64,000 nucleotides of DNA from Nocardia aurantiaca. Its GTDB lineage: Bacteria; Actinomycetota; Actinomycetes; Mycobacteriales; Mycobacteriaceae. The first letter of the stretch is position 1; every line of letters starts with the position of its first letter. The notes beneath the pieces are model-generated. The model was not told the origin of the DNA. It searched no databases and saw only the letters and a list, made by a program, of their open reading frames with translations. Where the stretch lies: contig NZ_WMBB01000002.1 in assembly GCF_009708175.1 (NCBI RefSeq), positions 558,001-622,000 on the forward strand. Direction: 5' to 3'. The position numbers and the translations under genes were made by a program. Below are positions 9,441 to 19,636 of this stretch, in pieces.

Positions 9441-9482
9441 GTGTATTTCCGCGTGAGCACCCAGGAGTGTTGTCGAGGCTGA
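9441..9482 (+). CDS. Leaderless cysteine-responsive leader peptide (13 aa, MYFRVSTQECCRG)
   Basis: GTG 9441 opens a 13-codon frame ending in TGA 9480-9482. Codons 10 and 11 are adjacent cysteines (TGT TGT) just before the stop. There is no Shine-Dalgarno, and the -10 box is 7 nt upstream, so translation should begin at the mRNA 5' end. Leaderless polycysteine upstream ORFs are established in mycobacteria as cysteine-responsive attenuators of sulfur genes. Here the peptide precedes cysteine dioxygenase and a rhodanese by 69 nt. The stop codon falls inside the loop of hairpin 9472-9493, so ribosome position should affect RNA folding. Too short for standard gene calling. Confidence 0.7.
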   Translation: MYFRVSTQECCRG

Positions 9483-9505
9483 TTCGCCTCGACGGTCGTC
9501 GAGGC
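9472..9505 (+). promoter_or_regulatory. Attenuator-like alternating hairpins (A:A' versus A':A2)
   Basis: Three 8-nt segments can pair: A GTCGAGGC (9472-9479), A' GCCTCGAC (9486-9493) and A2 GTCGAGGC (9498-9505). A with A' gives a perfect 8-bp stem whose 6-nt loop contains the leader stop codon. A' with A2 gives an equally perfect stem with loop GGTC. The stems are mutually exclusive. A overlaps leader codons 11-13, so a ribosome stalled at the cysteine codons would free A' for A2. Confidence 0.65.
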
Positions 9506-9551
9506 TGCGTATAGCCCCCCGACCACAGACACACTTCTTGGAGTTTCGCTC

Positions 9552-10121
9552 ATGCGTTCCTCTGCTCTTTCCCTACCTGCCGACACCCGCGCCGTCTCCG
9601 CCCTGCCGACCCGGCTGCGTCCGGCCGATCTGCTGCGCTTGACCGACGAGGGCGCCCAGGGCGTGCTGGAGGGCCGCTACGACCACCTGCTGCCCGCCGA
9701 CGGCCTCTGGCCCACCGAAAAACGCTGGGCCGCAAGGCTTATGGCCGACGACGAGGTGGATCTCTGGCTGATCAGCTGGGTCGAGGGCAAGTACACCGAA
9801 TTGCACGACCACGCCGGCTCGCTGGGAGCGCTGACCGTGCTCTCGGGCGCGCTGTCGGAATACCGCTGGAACGGCCGGGAACTGCGCCGCCGCACCCTCG
9901 CCGCGGGTGATCAGGCCTCCTTCCCGCTCGGCTGGGTGCACGACGTGGTGCGGGCCCCGGAGGCGGAGGCCGGGCTCACCGGCCCGCTGAATCCGACGCT
10001 GAGCGTGCACGCCTATTCCCCGCCGCTCACGGCCATGTCCTATTACGAGGTCACCGGCCACGGCACCCTGCGGCGCACCCGTTCCGTCCTCACCGACCAG
10101 CCCGAAGGTGAAATCGAATGA
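9552..10121 (+). CDS. Cysteine dioxygenase family protein (cupin)
   Basis: The 189-residue cupin matches cysteine dioxygenase type I, which oxidises cysteine to cysteinesulfinate with O2 and ferrous iron. The three-histidine iron site is visible: His85 and His87 in ELHDHAGS and His130 in FPLGWVHDVV, with the SLGALTVLSGALSEY strand between. ATG 9552 has a TTGGAG Shine-Dalgarno at 9538-9543. It overlaps the rhodanese gene by 4 nt. The upstream Cys-Cys leader ORF supports a cysteine-related substrate. Other thiol dioxygenases such as 3-mercaptopropionate dioxygenase share this fold, so the substrate is inferred. Confidence 0.85.
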   Translation: MRSSALSLPADTRAVSALPTRLRPADLLRLTDEGAQGVLEGRYDHLLPADGLWPTEKRWAARLMADDEVDLWLISWVEGKYTELHDHAGSLGALTVLSGALSEYRWNGRELRRRTLAAGDQASFPLGWVHDVVRAPEAEAGLTGPLNPTLSVHAYSPPLTAMSYYEVTGHGTLRRTRSVLTDQPEGEIE

Positions 10122-10549
10122 CCCACTTGACGATCGACGGCATGCTCGCCCAGGCCCGGCAGCAGCTGCGCCGCCTGCTCCCGATCGAATTGCCGCAGGC
10201 CATCGCGCGCGGCGCGATTCTGGTGGATATTCGCCCGCAGGCCCAGCGGCTGCGTGAGGGCACGCTGCCGGGTGCACTGGTGATCGAGCGGAATGTGCTG
10301 GAATGGCGTTTGGACCCGTCCAGTTCGGCGCGTTTGGCCATGGCCGAGCACCACGATGTGGAATGGATCATCGTGTGCTCGGAGGGTTACACCTCGAGCC
10401 TGGCGGCGGCCTCGTTGCAGCAATTGGGCCTGCGGCGCGCCACCGACCTCGAGGGCGGATATCAGGCGCTCAAAGCGGCGGGCCTGCTGACCGCCGCGGC
10501 CTCGGCCCCGCACTTCGAGCGCGAAGTCGCCACCCTGGCCTGGCTGTAG
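10118..10549 (+). CDS. Rhodanese-domain sulfurtransferase
   Basis: The 143-residue protein has a single rhodanese domain: LVDIRPQAQRLREGTLPGAL (about residues 35-54) and the active-site loop VCSEGYTSS with the persulfide Cys87. The loop matches CxxGxxS of active enzymes. A 25-residue helical N-terminal lead precedes the domain. ATG 10118 overlaps the dioxygenase stop (ATGA), indicating coupling. The pairing suggests handling of sulfane sulfur or sulfite formed when cysteine is degraded; this is inferred from context. Confidence 0.85.
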   Translation: MTHLTIDGMLAQARQQLRRLLPIELPQAIARGAILVDIRPQAQRLREGTLPGALVIERNVLEWRLDPSSSARLAMAEHHDVEWIIVCSEGYTSSLAAASLQQLGLRRATDLEGGYQALKAAGLLTAAASAPHFEREVATLAWL

Positions 10550-10735
10550 GGGATCCCGGCTGTCGAGGTGACGACGGATTTCGTGCCGATTGGGGCACTC
10601 GTCGGGTTGGCCGATATCGGATCGGCGGCCAGCCGCCGGCACGCGTGCGCGAAGGTCGCTGTCACCTGGGCTGTGCGCTGAAGTCTCGGGGAGGCGGGAG
10701 TCGAGGCGGCGGATAAAACGGTTTTCGCCGCAGGA

Positions 10736-10741
10736 TAGGCT
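10736..10741 (+). promoter_or_regulatory. -10 box of leaderless lysS promoter (TAGGCT)
   Basis: TAGGCT ends 8 nt before GTG 10750 and no Shine-Dalgarno is present. The rest of the 200-bp gap after the rhodanese gene shows no gene. Confidence 0.5.
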
Positions 10742-10749
10742 ATGCCCCC

Positions 10750-12315
10750 GTGAGCATCCCCAACCCCTCTTCTCCCGCAAGCAAACCCGTTCCTGCTGGG
10801 CAAAAGCGTGCCGTGGCGGCCGCTGTGGAGCATGACGTCCCCGAGCAGATGCGGATTCGCCGCGAGAAGCGTGAGCGGTTGCTGAAGGCGGGACGCGAGG
10901 CGTATCCGGTGTTGGTGGACCGCACCCACGCCCTCGCCGAAATTCGCGCGGCCTACCCGGATCTGGCGGCCGACACCCAGACCGGTCAGACGGTCGGGAT
11001 TGCGGGGCGGGTCATTTTCGTCCGGAATACCGGCAAACTGTGTTTCGCCACCCTTCAAGAGGGCGACGGCACCAAGCTGCAGGCCATGATCAGCCTCAAC
11101 GGGGTCGGCGCGGATTCGCTCGCGGCCTGGAAGGCCGATGTGGACCTCGGTGACTTCGTGTACGTGCATGGCGAGGTGATCGCCTCGCGCACAGGCGAAT
11201 TGAGCGTCATGGCCGATGCGTGGGAGATGGCGGCGAAGTCGCTGCGCCCACTGCCGGTGGCGCACAAGGAGATGAACGAGGAGTCCCGGGTCCGGCAGCG
11301 CTATGTCGACCTGATCGTGCGCCCGGAAGCCCGCGAGATGGCCCGCACCCGCGTGGCCGTGGTGCGCGCGCTGCGAAACGCGTTGGAGCGCAGGGGTTTC
11401 CTGGAGGTCGAGACCCCGATGCTGCAGACCATCCACGGCGGCGCGGCGGCGCGGCCGTTCGCCACCCACTCCAATGCGCTCGATATGGAGCTGTTCCTGC
11501 GCATCGCGCCCGAGCTGTTTCTGAAGCGTTGCGTGGTGGGCGGCATCGAGAAGGTCTTCGAGATCAACCGGAACTTCCGCAACGAGGGCGCGGACTCCAC
11601 CCATTCGCCCGAGTTCGCAATGCTGGAAACCTACGAGGCGTACGGCACCTACGACGATTCCGCGAAGATGATGCGGGAATTGATCCAGGAAGTCGCGCAG
11701 GAGGTCTTCGGCACGCAGGTTGTGAGACTCGCCGACGGAACCGAATACGATCTGGCCGGCGAGTGGGCGACGGTGGAGATGTACCCGTCGCTGTCGGAGT
11801 CGATCGGCGTGGAGGTCACGCCGGAAACTACGGTCGAGGAATTGCTGGCACTCGCGGATCGGGTCGGTCTGGAAATTCCGCAGGACAAGGGCTACGGTCA
11901 CGGCAAACTGGTCGAGGAACTGTGGGAGCACGTCTACGGCGACAAGCTCTACGCACCGACTTTCGTCCGCGACTTCCCGGTTGAGACATCGCCGCTGACG
12001 CGTGAGCATCGGAGCAAGCCCGGGGTTACCGAGAAGTGGGACCTGTACGTGCGCGGCTTCGAACTGGCCACCGGCTATTCGGAACTCGTGGATCCGGTGA
12101 TCCAGCGGGAACGTTTCATGGATCAGGCTCGTTTGGCCGCAGCCGGTGACGAGGAGGCCATGCGCCTGGACGAGGACTTCCTCACCGCGATGGAGCACGG
12201 CATGCCCCCCACAACCGGAACGGGTATGGGTATCGATCGTTTGCTGATGGCCCTGACTGGCCATGGAATCCGGGAAACGATACTCTTTCCAATTGTGCGT
12301 CCGGTTGCCCGATAG
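10750..12315 (+). CDS. lysS: Lysine-tRNA ligase, class II
   Basis: LysRS charges tRNA-Lys with lysine. The 521-residue protein has an OB-fold anticodon-binding domain (about 60-170, [20 protein letters not shown]) and a class II catalytic core: RQRYVDLIV, motif 2 region [23 protein letters not shown], and motif 3 [15 protein letters not shown] near the C terminus, ending [11 protein letters not shown]. The first 25 residues are a Pro/Ser/Lys-rich extension. The start GTG 10750 appears leaderless. Its position before lsr2 and clpC is the mycobacterial Rv3598c arrangement. Confidence 0.96.
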   Translation: MSIPNPSSPASKPVPAGQKRAVAAAVEHDVPEQMRIRREKRERLLKAGREAYPVLVDRTHALAEIRAAYPDLAADTQTGQTVGIAGRVIFVRNTGKLCFATLQEGDGTKLQAMISLNGVGADSLAAWKADVDLGDFVYVHGEVIASRTGELSVMADAWEMAAKSLRPLPVAHKEMNEESRVRQRYVDLIVRPEAREMARTRVAVVRALRNALERRGFLEVETPMLQTIHGGAAARPFATHSNALDMELFLRIAPELFLKRCVVGGIEKVFEINRNFRNEGADSTHSPEFAMLETYEAYGTYDDSAKMMRELIQEVAQEVFGTQVVRLADGTEYDLAGEWATVEMYPSLSESIGVEVTPETTVEELLALADRVGLEIPQDKGYGHGKLVEELWEHVYGDKLYAPTFVRDFPVETSPLTREHRSKPGVTEKWDLYVRGFELATGYSELVDPVIQRERFMDQARLAAAGDEEAMRLDEDFLTAMEHGMPPTTGTGMGIDRLLMALTGHGIRETILFPIVRPVAR

Positions 12316-12431
12316 TTCTCCGGATTGCATTTCCGGGGCCTGTTCTGGGACTATCGGAATTAGCGGTATTCTGGCGTCGGGTAATCGACCTGACTATGCG
12401 GGTCGCACGATTTCGAGAGGACGTTCATCTC

Positions 12432-12794
12432 ATGGCAAAGAAGGTCACCGTTAGCTTGATCGACGATGTCGACGGTGAGTCCATCGCGGACGAGACCATC
12501 GAGTTCGCAATCGATGGCGTCTCGTACGAGATCGACTTGTCGACGGAGAATGCGGCCAAGCTGCGGGACGGTATGGAGGCTTGGGTTTCCGCCGCTCGGC
12601 GCGTCAGTGGCCGGCGTCGTACCAAGGTGGCCGGCGCTCCGGCCGCGGGCCCGAAGAACCGGGTGTCGATCGATCGCGAACAAAGCGCGGCCATTCGCGA
12701 ATGGGCGCGCCGGAATGGTCACAAGGTGTCCGCTCGTGGTCGTATCTCCGCTGACATCACCGAGGCTTACAACAAGGCCGCTGCTAAGAACTAG
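12432..12794 (+). CDS. lsr2: Nucleoid-associated protein Lsr2
   Basis: Lsr2 is the actinobacterial H-NS analogue: it bridges DNA and silences AT-rich, often horizontally acquired genes. The 120-residue product shows the N-terminal dimerisation sheet ([25 protein letters not shown]), a basic linker (SGRRRTK), and the C-terminal domain [25 protein letters not shown] with the RGR minor-groove clamp. ATG 12432 follows a GAGAGGA Shine-Dalgarno; the frame is open slightly upstream but lacks a better start. The 115-bp upstream gap is AT-richer than its surroundings, consistent with autoregulation, which is established for Lsr2 elsewhere. Confidence 0.97.
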   Translation: MAKKVTVSLIDDVDGESIADETIEFAIDGVSYEIDLSTENAAKLRDGMEAWVSAARRVSGRRRTKVAGAPAAGPKNRVSIDREQSAAIREWARRNGHKVSARGRISADITEAYNKAAAKN

Positions 12795-13010
12795 TTGTCC
12801 GACTAGTCGCCGATTCGACTGCCGTCCGGGTGTTTCGCGCGCGCCTGGGCGGCAGTGGTTTATTCATGCGCTTTGCGCATAATGCCAAGATCGACTCTCG
12901 AACTCGTCGGTACCCGCCCGGCGCGATCTTGCTAGTGCAGGGGTGGCCAGGCACCATTGAAACGTGTGGACGATGTCACTGGCTGGATGTAGAGAAGAGG
13001 TATCGGCGCA

Positions 13011-13634
13011 GTGACCGCATTCCACGGTTCCTTCCTCAGGGTCAAGGATCAAGAGGGACGCCAGCATGAGCTGATGCTGTCGCCTGACCAGCCCCGGATC
13101 ACCATCGGGCGCTCGCCGCAGGCCGACCTTTCGCTGTTCTGGGACGCCGAGGTGTCGCGGCTGCACGCCACCGCAGAGTATCTGGGCGCGCACTGGACCA
13201 TCGTCGACGACGGCCTTTCCCGCAACGGCACTTTCGTCAACGGGGATCGCCTGGTCGGCCGCCATCGCCTGCAGCCGGGTGATGTCATCCGGATGGGCAC
13301 CTCGCGGGTCACCTTCCACGACTTCAGCGGCGCCGCAGGCGATATCACGCAGACCTCCACCGGAGGGCTGCCGACCCTGCGCTCACTCACTGAAACCCAG
13401 CGGTCGGTACTGATCGCGCTGTGCCGCCCCCTGCGCGGCAACGACGGCTTCGCCTCGCCCGCCTCGAATCAGCAGATCGCCGCCGAACTCTTCCTCAGCG
13501 TCGACGCCATCAAGACCCATCTGCGCGCCTTGTTCGCGAAGTTCGGCGTCGAGGATCTTCCGCAGAACCAGAAGCGGGTCCGCCTCGCCAACTTGGCCAT
13601 GCAATCCGGCGTCATCTCCGAACGCGACCTCTGA
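13011..13634 (+). CDS. FHA domain plus C-terminal helix-turn-helix regulator
   Basis: Residues 1-105 form a forkhead-associated (phosphothreonine-binding) domain: ITIGRSPQADLSLFWDAEVSRLHATAEY and VDDGLSRNGTFVNGDRL carry the GR, SxxH and NG signature residues. Residues about 125-207 look like a DNA-binding domain (LTETQRSVLIALCRPL, then NQQIAAELFLSVDAIKTHLRALFAKFGVEDL), close to LuxR or sigma region 4 helix-turn-helix patterns. This suggests a transcription factor gated by Ser/Thr kinase signalling. GTG 13011 is preceded by AGAAGAGG. The 216-bp gap after lsr2 shows no other gene. No operon partner is evident. Confidence 0.8.
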   Translation: MTAFHGSFLRVKDQEGRQHELMLSPDQPRITIGRSPQADLSLFWDAEVSRLHATAEYLGAHWTIVDDGLSRNGTFVNGDRLVGRHRLQPGDVIRMGTSRVTFHDFSGAAGDITQTSTGGLPTLRSLTETQRSVLIALCRPLRGNDGFASPASNQQIAAELFLSVDAIKTHLRALFAKFGVEDLPQNQKRVRLANLAMQSGVISERDL

Positions 13635-13844
13635 CCGACGTCCCATCGGATGCGGGGCCGGCGAGCCTCGAGGGGTTTCAGCGCGCGAAGCCCTACGAGC
13701 GTTGTTCGATCCTGGTACCGCTGTTGGACCTCTGCGCATGCGTGCGAGCTTCTGAGCCATGGGTTTCCGTGCCCGTCGGCGATTGACTGGATGTAGTCGA
13801 TCACCCGGGAGAACACGGGTGGCAGATCCAGTCAGGAGAGAACG

Positions 13845-14501
13845 ATGTTCGCATTTCGCACGGCCGCGCTGGTGGCGGCGACGCTGAGTACCGGGCTGAT
13901 CGCCGGCGTGTTCTACGCGTACGCGACCTCGGTGATGACTGCCCTGGGCCAGTCCGACGACCGGACCTTCATCGACGTCATGCAGAAGATCAACGTGGTC
14001 ATCATCAACCCGTGGTTCATGATCGGGTTCATGGGCACGGTCGGCTTCACCGTGCTGGCCGCGGCCCTGCATCTGGGCAAGGACACCCGCACCACCCTGT
14101 TCTGGATCGGGGTCGCGCTGGTGCTGAACATGATCGCCTTCGGCGTCACCTCGGGCCTGAACGTGCCGCTCAACAACCAGCTGGCCAATGCCGGTGACGT
14201 CGGGCGGATCGGGGATCTGGCGACGGTGCGCTCGCAGTTCGAAAGCTCGTGGGTGGCTTGGAATATCGTCCGCGCGGTGATCCACACGCTGGCCTTCCTG
14301 GTACTGATGGGCGCGCTGTTCGTGGCGGGCGTCCAGCACGCCCGGGCGACCGCGACCGCCGCGACGGCCGTGACCGCGGCCTCGGACGGGCCGGGCTTCC
14401 CGCAGTCCCCCGGCGCCTTCTCGGCTCCGGTCGCGACGTGGTCCGCCCCGGCGCGGCAGCAGTTCGCTCCACAGTCCGGATTCACTTCCGGCCGGCAGTA
14501 G
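13845..14501 (+). CDS. DUF1772 (anthrone oxygenase-like) membrane protein
   Basis: The 218-residue protein has four hydrophobic helices (about residues 5-25, 59-80, 85-108 and 143-165) and the DUF1772 pattern: GVFYAYATSVMTAL, QKINVVIINPWFM and GLNVPLNNQLA. Members are annotated as anthrone oxygenase-like, but the bacterial function is unproven. A Pro/Ala-rich disordered tail follows residue 175. ATG 13845 has a CAGGAGAG Shine-Dalgarno. The 210-bp gap before it, after the FHA gene, holds nothing I can support. A terminator hairpin follows at 14517. Confidence 0.8.
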   Translation: MFAFRTAALVAATLSTGLIAGVFYAYATSVMTALGQSDDRTFIDVMQKINVVIINPWFMIGFMGTVGFTVLAAALHLGKDTRTTLFWIGVALVLNMIAFGVTSGLNVPLNNQLANAGDVGRIGDLATVRSQFESSWVAWNIVRAVIHTLAFLVLMGALFVAGVQHARATATAATAVTAASDGPGFPQSPGAFSAPVATWSAPARQQFAPQSGFTSGRQ

Positions 14502-14516
14502 TTCGATCCGATTCCG

Positions 14517-14574
14517 GCGGAGGCCGGGACCCGCTGTGCGGTAGCGCAAGCCGCCTGCGGATCCCGGCCTCCGC
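14517..14574 (+). terminator. Hairpin terminator after the DUF1772 gene
   Basis: Arms GCGGAGGCCGGGA (14517-14529) and TCCCGGCCTCCGC (14562-14574) are perfectly complementary, followed by TGTTCTCC. Confidence 0.6.
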
Positions 14575-14681
14575 TGTTCTCCTCCACTGGAACAGGTGTC
14601 AGAACTTACCCGCCGGTAATCCATCCTCCGTGCTTGTTTACTGGCTAGGTTGACGGAACGCGTTCTAATTTGGGAGGGAAC

Positions 14682-15641
14682 ATGAGAGGGATGCCCAGGC
14701 CTGGAATGCCGGCATCGCTGCTGATCATGGCGGTTCTGGCGGTCTTGTGGATCGGTGCGAGCGGGGCTGCCCGAGCGGAATATCCGGTCACTTTCAACTT
14801 CTTCGCGGGCATCCCTTACGAGCTCGCCAATCCGGGTGGCTCCCTCCCGGGCGCCAATGACTGGTCCTGCAAACCCACGGCCGCGCACCCGGATCCGGTG
14901 GTGCTCATCCACGGCACCGCGGGCGGCGCGCAGACCAACTGGGGCGCCTACGCGCCATTGCTCGCCAACGAGGGCTACTGCGTTTACGCACTCACCTACG
15001 GCAACCTGGACGTGCCCTGGCCGCTCTCGGCGCTGGGCGGTATGAAGCCGATTCCCGGGAGCGCCGCGCAGTTGGGCGTTTTCGTGGATCGAGTGCTGGC
15101 CGCGACCGGTGCGGCCAAGGTGGACTTCATCGCCCATTCCCAGGGCAATATCGTCGGTGACTACTACATCAAGCGGCTCGGCGGTTCCGGCAAGGTGGAC
15201 AGGTTCGTCGGCATCGCACCGCCGTGGCTGGGCATCTTCGGCGACCAGATGACCGTGATCCGAGCGTTCGGCAGTCGGCTCGGTGTGGATGCGGACACAG
15301 TCGACGGCGTCTCCGCCCTGGGCGCCATCTGCCAGGCATGCCCCGAGATGCTCGGCAACTCGTCGTTCATGAATGCCCTGAACGCCGACGGCGTTTACGA
15401 TCCGTCGGTCACCTACATCAACCTGGCCTCGAATTTCGACGAGGCGGTGTGGCCGTCCATCGCGCTGGTGCCTGCCGCCAACGTGACCAACGTCCGGATG
15501 CAGGACGGTTGCCCCACCGATTTCTCCGATCACATGGCCATCGCCGGCAGTCACCGCGCCGCCATGGTCGCCCTCAACGCCCTCGACCCAGACCATGTGC
15601 GCCCGGTCCCCTGCGAGTTCGTACCGCCGTTCACCGGTTAG
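14682..15641 (+). CDS. Secreted alpha/beta-hydrolase, triacylglycerol lipase type
   Basis: The 319-residue protein starts with a signal peptide (hydrophobic core LLIMAVLAVLWIGAS, likely cleavage after ARA, about residue 30). The mature lipase domain has PVVLIHGTAGGAQTNW (oxyanion HG), nucleophile motif FIAHSQGN (Ser within AHSQG), and cysteines likely forming disulfides (DWSCKP, ICQACPE, DGCPTD). It resembles class 2 lipases of Nocardia and Mycobacterium that hydrolyse extracellular esters. ATG 14682 is set by GGGAGG at 14671-14676; an in-frame TTG at 14670 precedes that site. Its last 26 bp plus downstream sequence are duplicated 66 bp further on. Confidence 0.88.
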   Translation: MRGMPRPGMPASLLIMAVLAVLWIGASGAARAEYPVTFNFFAGIPYELANPGGSLPGANDWSCKPTAAHPDPVVLIHGTAGGAQTNWGAYAPLLANEGYCVYALTYGNLDVPWPLSALGGMKPIPGSAAQLGVFVDRVLAATGAAKVDFIAHSQGNIVGDYYIKRLGGSGKVDRFVGIAPPWLGIFGDQMTVIRAFGSRLGVDADTVDGVSALGAICQACPEMLGNSSFMNALNADGVYDPSVTYINLASNFDEAVWPSIALVPAANVTNVRMQDGCPTDFSDHMAIAGSHRAAMVALNALDPDHVRPVPCEFVPPFTG

Positions 15642-15714
15642 GGATCGAACCGGCCCGGGAGCGAAGCGGAGGGCAATAAGGCGTTCGTTCCGCCGTTCAC
15701 CGGTTAGGGATCGA
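15617..15714 (+). repeat. 66-bp-spaced direct duplication of the lipase 3' end
   Basis: A 32-bp segment at 15617-15648, covering the last codons and TAG of the lipase gene, recurs at 15683-15714 with one mismatch (GTTCGTACC versus GTTCGTTCC at the left end). Between them lies a 27-bp fragment matching the outer end of the dispersed element (15649-15675, ending AGCGAAGCGGAGGGCA). Confidence 0.85.
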
Positions 15715-15719
15715 CCCGC

Positions 15720-15836
15720 AGGTTCGCGGCGCGTCTCGTTCTGGACTGACGGAGCGGGGGAGCGAAGCGGAGGAGCGGAGGAGGGAAGAACGAGACCTCC
15801 AGCGCCGCGAACCCGCCCGGAGCGAAGCGGAGGGCA
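15720..15836 (-). repeat. Dispersed intergenic palindromic element, copy 2 (reverse)
   Basis: This 117-bp copy begins with AGGTTCGCGGCGCGTCTCGT and ends with GCGCCGCGAACCCGCC then AGCGAAGCGGAGGGCA. The inner arms GTCTCGTTCT (15733-15742) and AGAACGAGAC pair. The flank after the end, ATTGAACACAGC, resembles the flank of copy 1. Confidence 0.85.
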
Positions 15837-15849
15837 ATTGAACACAGCT

Positions 15850-15867
15850 TGTTCGCTGTGGGCGTAG
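15850..15867 (+). promoter_or_regulatory. Candidate ClgR operator upstream of clpC
   Basis: TGTTCGCTGTGGGCGTAG fits the corynebacterial ClgR consensus as I remember it (WNNWCGCYNANRGCGWWS) with one mismatch. ClgR activates clp genes in actinobacteria. It lies 220 bp before the clpC start, in the intergenic region 15837-16089, which holds no gene. Confidence 0.35.
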
Positions 15868-16089
15868 CCGATCTGGAAACGGACCGCGCAACTGCCCCGT
15901 TATGACTGAATGAGTCGTACTGTCGCCGGTTCGCAATAGGGTGGACGGACGACGTGCGTGACCCCCGGCAACTAGAGTGGAGTCGGGGATGCAACCCCAA
16001 GGCTTCATGGCAGGCTGGCGACCAGAAGGGCAGCACAGGGTCTGAAGCGCCGGATGCCAGTGATGGCGGAGCAGGAGAGTGAGGGAGCG

Positions 16090-18645
<2,556 letters not shown>

Positions 18646-18662
18646 GGCTCAGCGAGACGACG

Positions 18663-18696
18663 GAAGCCCCGTTCTCCCTCGGGAGGGCGGGGCTTC
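18663..18696 (+). terminator. Terminator hairpin of clpC
   Basis: Arms GAAGCCCCG (18663-18671) and CGGGGCTTC (18688-18696) with an inner CTCCC/GGGAG pair form a long stem directly after the clpC stop. There is no U-tract, which is common in actinobacteria. Confidence 0.75.
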
Positions 18697-18773
18697 GGCC
18701 TGTCCGGAGCGAAATTCGGTGGCGGCGCGATCCCGGTATCGCTCATGCTCGGATAGCCGACTGGAAGGATCGC

Positions 18774-19562
18774 ATGCTCACCGACGCTCAGATCGCCGCC
18801 TTCGTGGCCGATGGGTTCGTGAAGGTCGATGGTGTTTTCTCCGCCGAGACCGCCGCTGACGGGCGTGAGATCCTCTGGCGCGCAACCGGTTGCGATCCCG
18901 ATGATCCATCGACGTGGACCAGTCCGGTCATCCGGCTCTGGGACCACTCCGAGGAGCCCTTCGCGCGCGCGGTCACCGCGCCGCCCCTGCTCGAAGCTTT
19001 CGACCAACTTGTCGTACCCGGACGCTGGGTCCCCCGAATAACGCTGGGCAGCTGGCCGATTCGCTTCCCCAGCCCGGAGCCGCCCGGCGACGACGGCTGG
19101 CATGTCGATGTGAGCTTCCCCGGCGATGCCGCGCGCGACGACTATCTGAGCTGGCGGGTGAACATCCACTCGAAGGGGCGCGCCCTGCTGATGTTGTTCC
19201 TGTTCTCCGATGTCGGCGCCGATGACGCCCCGACTCGCATCCGCGTCGGCTCGCACCTGCGGCTGGCCCCGGTGCTGGAACCGCTCGGCGAGGAGGGCGC
19301 CACCGTGTTCGACCTCCACGACTTCTATACGGCCACGGCCGATCTCCCCGAGGCGCTCGCGACCGGCGAGGCGGGCGATGTCTACCTCTGCCACCCCTTC
19401 CTGGTGCACGCCGCCCAGCCCAACCGCACCGGCCGCCCGAAATTCATGGCCCAGCCGCCGCTGCTGCTGCGCGAACCATGCTCGCTGGATCGGCCCGACG
19501 GCGCGTATTCGCCGGTGGAGCAGGCGATTCGGCAGGGTCTCGGACTCGGCGCCGCGCGCTGA
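18774..19562 (+). CDS. Phytanoyl-CoA dioxygenase (PhyH) family protein
   Basis: The 262-residue protein belongs to the Fe(II)/2-oxoglutarate PhyH family. The metal triad is visible as His110 and Asp112 in GWHVDVSF and His212 in HPFLVHAAQPN, with an Arg nearby (NRTGRPKFMAQ) for 2-oxoglutarate. The N terminus (LTDAQIAAFVADGFVKVDG) is the usual PhyH opening. ATG 18774 follows GGAAGGATCGC. It stands alone on the plus strand between clpC and the oxidoreductase gene, so its substrate cannot be read from context; members hydroxylate varied acyl or small-molecule substrates. Confidence 0.85.
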   Translation: MLTDAQIAAFVADGFVKVDGVFSAETAADGREILWRATGCDPDDPSTWTSPVIRLWDHSEEPFARAVTAPPLLEAFDQLVVPGRWVPRITLGSWPIRFPSPEPPGDDGWHVDVSFPGDAARDDYLSWRVNIHSKGRALLMLFLFSDVGADDAPTRIRVGSHLRLAPVLEPLGEEGATVFDLHDFYTATADLPEALATGEAGDVYLCHPFLVHAAQPNRTGRPKFMAQPPLLLREPCSLDRPDGAYSPVEQAIRQGLGLGAAR

Positions 19563-19636
19563 CTACGCGTCGGGACGTACGCGGGATGTGTTCTCCGGAC
19601 GGATGATTCGCGCTGCCGGGAGGCAGAGGGTGAGCC

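Noticed and set aside
13383..15845. 820-codon minus-strand open frame across three genes
   Set aside because: It crosses the FHA, DUF1772 and lipase genes antisense and has no recognisable domain.
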